Source: Conchocele bisecta (lineage: Eukaryota > Mollusca > Bivalvia > Lucinida > Thyasiridae). From it: 64,000 nucleotides of DNA. The DNA is taken from contig CM055280.1 of the NCBI GenBank assembly GCA_029237695.1, forward strand, positions 36,850,508-36,914,507, in the 5' to 3' direction. Made by a program: the position numbers and the translations under genes. The notes under the pieces were generated by a model. That model searched no databases and was not told the origin of the DNA. It saw only the letters and a list, made by a program, of their open reading frames with translations. Position 1 is the stretch's first letter; each line of letters starts with the position of its first letter. Below, in pieces: positions 44,955-55,323 of this stretch.

Positions 44955-45425
44955 TTTAGTGTTGCCCTTGTCCGTCCGTCCGTCCATCCGTCCGTCCGTC
45001 CGTCCGTCCGTCCGGGCAGACATTCAGGTACTTATGTGGCTAGCCCCACAGGGTTATGGACTTGTTAAAGGATAGGGTTGGTTACAATTAGCCACCTAAG
45101 ATATCGTTTTATGTGGCTAAAAGTGGTTTTATGTGGCTAATATTTAACATGCGATAAGCCACATAGTTACCTGAAAGTAAGAACGTCCGTCCGTCCGTCC
45201 GTCCGTCCGTCCGTCCGTCCGTCCGTCCGTCCGGGCACACATTAGGGTACTTATGTGGCTAGCCCCACAGGGTTATGGACTTGTTAAAGGATAGGGTTGG
45301 TTATAATTAGCCACCTAAAAAATCGTTTTATGTGGCTAAAAATCGTTTTATGTGGCTAATATTTAACATGTGATAAGCCACATAAGTACCCTAATGTAAG
45401 AACGTCCGTCCGTCCGTCCGTCCGT
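44955..45425. repeat. (CCGT)n tract with two hairpin insertions
   Basis: Insertions at 45020-45178 and 45239-45397, both TACTTATGTGGCTAGCCCCA ... TAGCCACATAAGTA-type fold-backs, separated and flanked by GTCCGTCCGTCC. The corresponding place in the duplicated block (about 50335-50345) lacks both. Confidence 0.82.
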
Positions 45426-45539
45426 CCGATAGGATAGTGTTGGGTACTCTTGTTGGGGGTATTTTTATAGAGTAAAAACCCAACAAGTATTCATTCGTAG
45501 GAACGTGCGTCCCGTCCTCCCGTCCGTCCGTCCATCCGT

Positions 45540-46575
45540 CACAAAACTTTAACACTCGGGTAAATGTCTCATAATTTCTTCATCCTTCAACCGATCTGCT
45601 TCATATTTCATATACACATTGCTCTGATGGTTCACTACCGCCCTGTGCCAAATCCATGTTCGTCCTGCCCCCGGCAAGCCCAGGGTCAAGGTCACATACT
45701 TGGTGCTTCAAAAACTTTAACGCTCTGGTTAATATCTTATAATTTCTGTTTTCTTTCACGGATCGGCTTCATATTTCATATACACATTGCTCTAATGGTC
45801 CTCTACCGCCCTGTGCCAAATCCACATTCGTCCTGCCCCCGCCAAGCCCAGGGTCAAGGTTACATACTTGGTGCTTCAAAAACTTTAACGCTCGGGTAAA
45901 TATCTTATAATTTCTGTTTTCTTTCACGGATCAGCTTCATATTTCATATACGCATTGCTCTAATGGTCCTCTACCGCCCTGTGCCAAATCCACGTTCGTT
46001 CTGCCCCCGCCAAGCCCAGGGTCAAGGTCACATACTTAGTGCTTCAAAAACTTTAACGCTCGGGTAAATATCTTATACTTTCTGTTTTCTTTCATGGATC
46101 ATCTTCATATTTCATATACGCATTGCTCTAATGGTCCTCTCCCGCCCTGTGCCAAATCCACGTTCGTCCTGCCCCGCCAATCCCAGGGTCAAGGTCACAT
46201 ACTTGGTGCTTCAAAAACTTTAACGCTCAGGTAAATATCTTATAATTTTTCTTTCCATTCATGGATCAACTTCATATTTCATATATGCGTTGCTCTAATG
46301 GTCCTCTACCGCTCTGTGCCAAATCCACGTTCGTCCCGTCCCCCGCCAACCCCCGCCAAGCCCAGGGTTAACATCACATACTTAGTGCTTCAAAAACTTT
46401 AACGCTCGGGTAAATATCTTATAATTTCTGTTTTCTTTCACGGATCAGCTTCATATTTCTATATGCATTGTCTCTAATGGTCCTCTACCGCCCTGTGCCA
46501 AATCCACGTTTGTCCTGCCCCCGCCAAGCCCAGGGTCAAGGTCACATACTTGGTGCTTCAAAAACTTTAACTCTC
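45540..46575. repeat. Tandem array of about 170-bp monomers (six copies)
   Basis: CTTTAACGCTCGGGTAAATA, TCATATTTCATATACGCATT, CTCTACCGCCCTGTGCCAAA and CCAGGGTCAAGGTCACATAC. Only about two copies at 50515-50875. Confidence 0.88.
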
Positions 46576-46639
46576 AGGTAAAAGAAAATTTTGACTTGGA
46601 ATTTGGCCTCATTTATTATCAAAGCGATATGTGGGACAT

Positions 46640-47035
46640 CCGTGTTCTATGAACATATTTTCTAGTTTTTTATTAAACTTCACACATGCATAGAAGACGA
46701 CCCAAAGGTGTGTCGCACGTAAGAATGACAACTCTTGCGTAGTTAATTTCTTAGTTATCTCCCTTTGTTGTTTCGTGCACTGATTTCGTGTCTGGAGCAT
46801 AACTCGAACACCCTTTGGAATATTTTCATGAAACTTCACACATGCATAGACCACAACCCTAAAGGTGTGTCACGCAAGAATGACAACTCTTGCATCACTA
46901 ATTTTTTAGTTATCTCCCTTTGTTTTTTCCGTCACTGATTTTGTCTCCGGAGCATAACTCGAACACCCTTTTTTCAAACTACTTGTGTATCTCGGGAGGG
47001 GGATACACATGCGCTTGTCGACAAGCGTCCATTTC
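46640..47035. mobile_element. GGAGCATAACTCGAACACCC element, right end
   Basis: Two monomers, then GGGGGATACACATGCGCTTG and the palindrome CGCTTGTCGACAAGCG. The same end occurs at about 51285-51325 and 58965-59005. Confidence 0.7.
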
Positions 47036-47289
47036 TAGTTATACCTGGGTATTACATTTCCGTAAACTGTGTTGACAATATTGTGGCAATATGTGGACCT
47101 GTGCAGATATGATATGTAGATAAATATAGGACTATTATAAAAATACTGGGCTCCAGTAGTGAGCATTATTTTTTTGTTAATTTTTAAACTTTTTTTCCAT
47201 TTTTAGCCAGGTTTTTTTGGGGAAAAATCCTTTTAAACTTTTTTTTTTTAACTTTTTTTCCATCTTTAGCCAGGTTTTTTTTTTTGGGA

Positions 47290-48215
47290 AAAAATCCAGG
47301 CTATTGGATTGGCGAAAGCCAAGCGGGCGGGCGGCGTCCACAATAAATGTTAAGTTTTCGTGTTTCAGTCCATTTCTTTGTTACTGTAACACATAGGACC
47401 AACAAACTTTCACAGCTTCATAACCAAGGGGTGCCCACCACATATCACTATCCAACATGTTACCTTTTTTTTAACTTGACCCATTTTTTCCGCGCAGTCA
47501 ATGTTAACTTTTCGCATTTACAATGTTAAGTTTTCATGTTTAAGTCCATTTCTTTGGTACTGTACCACCTAGGACCACCAAACTTTCACAGCTTCATAAC
47601 CAAGTGGTGCCCACCACATACAACTATCCAACATGTGACCATTTTTTTTACCTTCACCTATTATTTCTACGTAATTGACTTAGCCATTTTCAACATTAAC
47701 TTTTTAACGTACGTCTGGTTGAAGTTTTTTGGTTAAAAGTTTTTCGTTATACTATATTTCTGCAACTGCTTCGCCAATTACCTTGAAACTTTACATGGGT
47801 GTTTATCATCATCCATATTTTCATTTTCTACCCCCCAACCGTGCGGCCCCTGTGCCCAATGTCATGGTCAAATTACTTTGACTTTTTTCATGTACTATAT
47901 CTCTGCAACTGCTTCACCCATTACCTTGATACTTCACATGGGTGTTTATCATCATTGTCGCGCCCTCTTGCGGAAACCGCAATATCCTCGGCATTTTGGC
48001 ATACGTCCGTCTGTCCGTCCGTACGTCCGTATGTCCGGTTAAAGTTTTTTGGTTGAAGTTTGTCCATCTACTATATCTATTTTTTTAGTGTCCATGCCTC
48101 GCCCCAAGGCGTGACATGAAGGCCATGGCCATCTAGTCTACAAAAAGTGGGTATAATTATGTTATCCAAGTGTCTGTGCTTGGAAAAAACCTGGCCTTCG
48201 TGGCTTTGCCACCTT
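47290..48215. mobile_element. Mosaic elements with TGTTAAGTTTTCGTGTTTCAG bodies
   Basis: Starts GCGAAAGCCAAGCGGGCGGG; monomers with CACAGCTTCATAACCAAG and CACCACATATCACTATCCA; nested start at about 47957 (GTCGCGCCCTCTTGCGGAAA, then GTCCGTCTGTCCGTCCGTAC); ends GGCCATGGCCATCTAG and TTCTTGTTG. Confidence 0.6.
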
Positions 48216-48229
48216 TCTTGTTGTCTAGT

Positions 48230-49085
48230 AGCATAAGGTCGTAAGTGCTATATACCGATTATTATCATATACTAAAACAATTATTGACTAGTGAGCCATA
48301 GAATATAATCTGATATTCTATGGCTCACTAGTCAATAATTGTATAATATGTTCGGGCCAGTGAAAATTGCTTTCTGGCCCAGGCTTGAGGTCAAGGCAGG
48401 CGGGACAAGGCGAGACATTTGATTCCGCGGAATTCTTGTTTTGTTTCTCGCACTGATTTCGTGTCCGGAGCATAACTCCACCACCCTTTGGAATATTTTC
48501 ATGAAACTTCACACATGCATAGACCACGACCCGAAGGTGTGTCGCGCACAAGAATGACAACTCTTGCATAGCTAATTTTTTAGTTATCTCCCTTTTTTGT
48601 TTTGCGCACTGATTGACCATAACTCGACCACCCTTTGGAATATTTTTATGAAACTTCACACATTCAATTAGACCACGAACCGGAGGTGTGTCGTGCACAA
48701 GAATGACAACTCTTGCATAGCTAATTTTTTAGTTATCTCCCTTTTTTGTTTTCGCGCAGTGATTTCCTGTCCGGAGCATAACTCGACCACCCTTTGGAAT
48801 ATTTTCATGAAACTTCACACATGCATAGACCACGACCCGGAGGTGTGTCGCGCACAAGAATGACAACTCTTGCGTAGCTAATTTTTGAGTTTTCTCCCTT
48901 TTTTGTTTTGCGCACTCTACAAACTGGACAATAATGCATGAAGACCCGTTTTCTCGTCTGCTCTGTACACCTTTTTCCTCGTGTGCTCTGTACACCTTAC
49001 CTGTAGAGAGAACAATAGAGACTGGGAAGGAGAACCATTCACCTGTGCATGTGCTAGCATGTGCAAATGTCCAGTCTTGACCACT
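48230..49085. repeat. Hairpin copy 2 and GGAGCATAACTCGA monomers (duplicated block)
   Basis: Parallel to 43200-43700 at an offset near 5.4 kb, preceded by the 66-bp hairpin and the CGCGGAATTCTTGTTT end. Confidence 0.7.
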
Positions 49086-51330
49086 CTTGACCACAGGTAA
49101 TTTATACAGGTAAATTACTACATTGGATATTACATTTCCGTAAACTGTGTTGAAAATATTGTGGCATTATGTGGACCTGTGCAGATATATGTAGATAAAT
49201 ATAGGACTATTAAAAAAAAATCTGGGCTCCAGTAGCAAGCATTATTATTTTTAATTTTTAAACTTTTTTTTTCCATTTGTCTTTTTTCATTATTTTTTTT
49301 CAAATTCTTTTTCAATTTTTGTCTAGTAGCATAAGGTCGTAAGTGCTATATACAGACTATTCACCTGTGCATGTGCTAGCATGTTCAACTGACCACTGAC
49401 CACTTACAGGTAATTTATACAGGTAAATGATTATATTACATTTCCGTAAACTGTGTTGAAAATATTGTGGCAATATGTGGACCTTTGCATATATGATATG
49501 TAGATAAATATAGGACTATTAAAAAACATTCTGGGCTCCAGTAGGAGCATTATTTTTTTTTAATTTTATTTTTTTTTACATTTTTTTTTTACATTCTTTT
49601 TCAATTTTTTAACTGACCACTAACTTATTACAGGTAATTTATACAGGTACATTATTACATTTCCGTAAACTGTGTTGACAATATTGTGGCAGTATGTGGA
49701 CCTCTGCAGATATATGTAGATAAATATAGGACTATTAACAAAAATTCTGGGCTCCAGTAGCGAGCATTATTTTTTTTATTTATTTTTTTTGTTTATTACA
49801 TTTCCGTAAACTGTGTTGAAAATATTGTGGCATTATGTGGACCTGTGCAGATATATGTAGATAAAAATAGGACTATTAAAAAAAAAATCTGGGCTCCAGT
49901 AGCAAGCATTATTATTTTTAATTTTTAAACTTTTTTTTTCCAATTTTTTTTTTCATTTTTTTTTTCAAATTCTTTTTCAAATTCTTTTTCAATTTTTGTC
50001 TAGTAGCATAAGGTCGTAAGTGCTATACACAGACTAGTATCATATAATAAAACAATTATTGACTAGTGAGCCATAGAATATAATCTGATATTCTATGGCT
50101 CACTGGTCAATAATTGTATAATATGTTCGGGCCAGTGAAAATTGCTTTCGGGCCCAGGCTCGAGGTCAAGGCTGGACAAGGCGAGGCATTTGATTCCGCG
50201 GAATTCTTGTTTACTTATCTCCCTTTGTTGTTTCGTGCTCTGATTTTGTATCCAGAGCATAACTCGAACACCCTTTGGAATATTTTTATGCCCCACCACG
50301 ATAGTGGAGGGGGCATTTAGTGTTACCCTTGTCCGTCCGTCCGTCCGCACACACGAATGGGTACTTGTTGTAAGCGTACGGGGATCTTATTGGGTAGGGT
50401 TAGGATAGTGTTGGGTACTCTTGTTGGGGGAATTTTTATAGAGTAAAAACCCAACAAGTATTCATTTGTAGGAACGTGCGTCCCGTCCTCCCGTCTTTCC
50501 GTCCGTCCGTCCGTCACAAACTTTAACACTCGGGTAAATGTCTCATAATTTCTTCATCCTTCGACCGATCTCCTTCATATTTCATATACACATTGCTCTA
50601 ATGGTCCTCTACCGCCCTGTGCCAAATCCACGTTCGTCCTGCCCCCGCCAAGCCCAGGGTTAAGATCACATACTTAGTGCTTCAAAAACTTTAACGCTCA
50701 GGTAAATATCTTATAATTTCTGTTTTCTTTCACGGATCAGCTTCATATTTCACATATGCATTGCTCTAATGGTCCTCTACCGCCCTATGCCAAATCCACG
50801 TTCGTCCTGTCCCCGCCAAGCCCAGGGTCAAGGTCACATACTTGGTGCTTCAAAAACTTTAACGCTCAGGTAAAAGAAAATTTTGACTTGGAATTTGGCC
50901 TCATTTATTATCAAAGCGATATGTGGGACATCCGTGTTCTATGAACACTTTTTCTAGTTTATTAAACTTCACACATGCATAGAAGACGACCCAAAGGTGT
51001 GTCACACGTAAGAATGACAACTCTTGCGTCGTTAATTTCTTAGTTGTCTCCCTTTGTTGTTTCGTGCAATGATTTCGTGTCTGGAGCATAACTCGAACAC
51101 CCTTTGGAATATTTTCATGAAACTTCACACATGCATAGACCACGACCCTAAAGGTGTGTCACGCAAGAATGACAACTCTTGCATCACTAATTTTTTAGTT
51201 ATCTCCCTTTGTTTTTCCGTCACTGATTTTGTCTCCGGAGCATAACTCGAACACCCTTTTTTCAAACTACTTGTGTATCTGGGGAGGGGGATACACATGC
51301 GCTTGTCGACAAGCGTCTATTTCTAGTTTT
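49086..51330. repeat. Second copy of the 43.7-47.0 kb block, shortened
   Basis: Same order as 43700-47035: poly-T units, hairpin (50052), CCCCACCACGATAGTGGAGG, CCGT tract, 170-bp monomers, GGAGCATAACTCGA monomers, GCTTGTCGACAAGC end. Confidence 0.75.
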
Positions 51331-51790
51331 ATTTTAAAATCATCAGAAACAGCGAGTCTTAAATACGCTAAAGCCAGTCTATTTATAAACCGCTCTACAG
51401 CTATCGAGACCTTCACCTGTAACAATTTCCTTGCGCATGTTATGAAAAATTGATACGTGGAGAAATGTGTTGAAAGGCAACCAAACACACAGGCATTCGG
51501 CGTGTTTCGGGTTTCATTGGTATAACTATATCGATGAAAGCCGAAACCCGTTAAATGCTTGTGACCAAACACACAACGATTTATTACCCGACAATGTTAA
51601 CACGGATATGCCCCGGATATCTGTCATAAAAATGACATCACTTGGTGTTAAAATCGTTACATTTACACTGTTGATATGGAAATAGCAGCAAATAGGTAAT
51701 TTTTCTCGGACCGATTTTTATACGACCGTATAAAACGGTACGTATTATGTTTTACCGCACTGCGGGCGGCGGCGGGTGGGCGACTGAAGA
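51331..51790. other. No gene seen
   Basis: Short open stretches on both strands (51267-51572 minus, 51467-51685 plus) share a weak inverted GGGTTTC(A/G)... pattern: CATTCGGCGTGTTTCGGGTT faces AACCCG near 51548. No domain recognised. Confidence 0.4.
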
Positions 51791-52939
51791 AAAAGCGCAT
51801 AGTTCGTGTACACAACTCCTCCGAAACCGTTCAGTCGATCGATCTGAAACTATACACACATCTTCTATACATATTGAAGATGTGCACCTAGGTGTTTTTA
51901 TGCCGAAAAAATATTTTTTAACAAAAATATCACCTTTTTAACTTAGCCATTTTTTCTACATTTTTCTATACAATTCTATATACGGTACAGAGTTTGTGTA
52001 CACAGCTCCTCCGAAACCGTTCAGTTGATCGATCTGAAACTATGCACACGTCTTCTACACATATTGAAGATGTGCACCTTGGTGTTTTTATGCCGAAAAA
52101 ATATTTTTTGACAAAAATATCACCTTTTTAACTTAGCCATGTTTTCTACATTTTTCTATACAATTCTATATACGGTACAGAGTTTGTGTACACAACTCCT
52201 CAGAAACCGTTCAGTCGATCGATCTGAAACTATACACATGTCTTCTACACATATTGAAGATGTGCACCTTGGTGTTTTTATGCCAAAAAAATATTTTTTA
52301 ACAAAAAAAACACCTTTTTATCTTAGCCATTTTGTCCTCATTTTTTTATACAATTCTATATACGGTACAGAGTTTGTGTACACAACTCTTCCGAAACCGT
52401 TCAGTAGATCGTTCTGAAACTATACACACGTCTTCTACACATATTGAAGATGTGCACCTTGGTGTTTTTATGCCGAAAAAATATTTTTTAACAAATATAT
52501 CACCTTTTTAACTTAGCCATTTTTTCTACATTTTTCTATACAATTCTATATACGGTACAGAGTTTGTGTACACAACTCCTCCGAAACTGTTCAGTCGATC
52601 GTTCTGAAACTATACACACGTCTTCTACACATATTAAAGATGTGTACCTTGGTTTTTTTATGCCGAAAAAATATTTTTTAACAAAAATATCACCTTTTTA
52701 ACTTAGCCATTTTTTCTTCATTATTGTATCCAATTCCCTATCATTTCTACTTTACACTCTACTTTTCTATCTCTGCCTAAATTAGTATACATGTTTAGCA
52801 CAACGAGATGAAGAAATAATGCTATAGACTTTCAAATTCTCATTAATGTTCCTTGCCTTGGTGACAGCTTCACATTTCTGCATCTTCGCTGTCTGGCCCA
52901 TATTCGACGGGCGTATTTTGTGACTTGCAGCACTCTTGT
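51790..52939. mobile_element. Mosaic element with five tandem monomers, CTCTTGTT end
   Basis: Monomers of about 185-195 bp: GTGTACACAACTCCTCCGAA, TCTTCTACACATATTGAAGA, TATGCCGAAAAAATATTTTT. Terminal part GTTCCTTGCCTTGGTGACAG, CGACGGGCGTATTTTGTGAC, TTGCAGCACTCTTGTT. Confidence 0.82.
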
Positions 52940-53139
52940 TAAGACTAGTTTTCAAATCTCAATCGGTCTGAGATTTCAAAAATGGGTCCAGAACCGATAA
53001 ACTGAAAATTTTAGAAGCCCTGTAAAAATGACCACTAACCAGAATTTTTGGATTTTCCAGTACATTCGGGTTCGTTTAGCACCTACTAATAATTGCTATG
53101 ATTTCCGCCGTGTTTAAAAAATATGATTACATGTGTTCT

Positions 53140-53493
53140 GTTAGTGTATCCCCCGGACGAAAGTCGGGGGTTACTATGGATTTGTCCGTCGCAGACACTC
53201 CTTTTCCGGAGCATAACTCGAACACTCTTTGGAATATTTTCATGAAACTTCACACATGCATAGACCACGACCCGAAGGTGTGTCGCGCACAATAATGACA
53301 ACTCTTGCATAGCTAATTTTTTACTTATCTCCCTTTTTTGTTTCGCACACTAATATCGTGTTCGGAGCATAACTCGACCACCCTTTGGAATATTTTCATG
53401 AAACTTCACACATGCATAGACCACGACCCGAAGGTGTGTTGCGCACAAGAATGACAACTCTTGTGTAGCTAATTTTTTAGTTATCTCCCTTTT
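53140..53493. mobile_element. GGAGCATAACTCGAACACCC element, two monomers
   Basis: Starts GTATCCCCCGGACGAAAGTC then GGGGGTTAC (hairpin); truncated by the next element at TATCTCCCTTT. Confidence 0.7.
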
Positions 53494-54552
53494 TAGCTTG
53501 ACTATTCGAAGAATAGTTAGAGCTTATGTAGTCACCCCGGCATCCGTGTTGGCGTCACCGTCACGCCTTGCTTAAGGTTTTTAGTCAAGCTTGTATATGG
53601 AATACTCCTGGCCCTACACCCACCATACTTGGACAACTTCATCTCCTAGTGATATACATCAACAACCCCTGACCTATATTGACATTGACCTACATTTAAC
53701 CTTGAATTACTTACTTAATTCCCCTTGGTTAAGGTTTTTAGTCAGCCTTGGTTAAGGTTTTTAGTCAAGCTTGTACATGGAATACTATTGTGCATACAGA
53801 CACCATACTTGGACAACCGTTTCTCACAGGGATGTACATCAATAACCCCTGATCTATATTTGACCTTGACCTACATTTAACCTTGAATTACTTAGTTAAT
53901 TCCCCTTGGTTAAGGTTTTTAGTCAAGATTGGTTAAGGTTTTTAGTCAAGCTTGTACTTGGAATACTATTGTGCATACAGACACCATACCATACTTGTAC
54001 AACCTTTTCTCATAGGGATGTACATCAATAACCCCTGATCTATATTTGACCTTGACCTACATTTCTTCTTGAATTACTTAGTTAATTCCCCTTGGTTACG
54101 GTTTTTAGTCAAGTGTGCAGATGGAATACTCCTGGCCCTACACCAACCATACTTGCACAACTTCATCTCCTAGTGATGTACATCAACAACCCCTGACCTA
54201 TATTTCACCTTGACCTACATTTAACCTTGAATTACTTAGTTAATTCCCCTTGGTTAAGGTTTTTATTCAACATTGGTTAAGGTTTTTAGTCAAGCTTGTA
54301 CATGGAATACTATTGTGCATACAGACACCATACTTGGACAACCTTTTCTCATAGGGATGTACACCAATAACCCCTGATCTATATTTGACCTTGACCTACA
54401 TTTCCTCTTCCACTTAGTTAATTCCCCTTGGTTAAGGTTTTTAGTGAACGTTGGTTAAGGTTTTTATGCGTGCCGCGGCCACCTGCTTTGTCAGCTATGT
54501 GTACATCGACAACCCTCGTAGTCGAGCTATGCTGTTCTCCTACAGCTCTTGT
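53494..54552. mobile_element. Helentron-like mosaic element (TAGCTCGACTA family), second copy
   Basis: TAGCTTGACTATTCGAAGAA start; GTAGTCGAGCTATGCTGTTC, TCCTACAGCTCTTGTT end. Core of five monomers of two types (CTCCTGGCCCTACACC and CTATTGTGCATACAGACACC). Confidence 0.8.
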
Positions 54553-54757
54553 TTGTTTTGCGCACTCTACAAACTGGACAATAATGCATGAAGACCCGTT
54601 TTCTTGTGTGCTCTGTACACCTTACCTGTAGAGAGAACAATGGCCTTCTCTGGTTGAACAATAGTGACTGGGAGAACCATTCACCTGTGCATGTGCTAGC
54701 ATGTGCAAATGTCCAGACTGACCACTAACTTATTACAGGTAATTTATACAGGTAAAT

Positions 54758-55135
54758 CAGGAGCGTAGCCAGGGACACATTTCTGATACGCACACATATC
54801 AAATGGTAAAACATTGGGTGAGCACAGCTCACTCGTCGACCTAGCGAAGTGAGGGAGAGTGCTAGGGGGGTGCGGGGGGGGGGGGGGCATGCCCCCCCCT
54901 CCCGGATTTTTTTTTAAACGGAGATCCTATCTAACGAGTTTTCCTGCATTATTTACGGCACCATTTGTTTGTAATCGACATGTACGTTTGATACAAAATG
55001 CGTTCTGTTCCAGACTTAATAGCAACCCCCCCCCCCCCCGCCACCCCCAAGATTTTATTGCATATTTCGAAAAATAAGGCTTTAATTCTTTTATTTGTTC
55101 TCGTGCGTACGTGCATATGCCTGGCTACGCCACTG
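54758..55135. mobile_element. TIR element CAGNGGCGTAGCCAGG with 5-bp target duplication
   Basis: Ends CAGGAGCGTAGCCAGG / CCTGGCTACGCCACTG; TAAAT on both sides (54753-54757 and 55136-55140). It interrupts a copy of the CAGGTAAATGATTATATT repeat, so the empty site is known. Contains a long G run and a C run around GGCATGCC. Confidence 0.85.
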
Positions 55136-55323
55136 TAAATGATTATATTACATTTCCATAAACTGTGTTGACAATATTGTGGCAATAATTAATATGTGGA
55201 CCTGTGCAGATATGATATGTAGATAAATATAGGACTATTAAAAAAAATTCTGGGCTCCAGTAGCGAGCATTATTATTTTTAATTTTTAAACTCTTTTTTT
55301 CAACTTTTTTTTTCAACTTTTTT

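Noticed and set aside
48318..48698. Recurring minus-strand peptide YACVKFHENIPKGGRVML
   Set aside because: It follows the 150-bp repeat monomer, appears in all copies with frame breaks, and has no start or domain.
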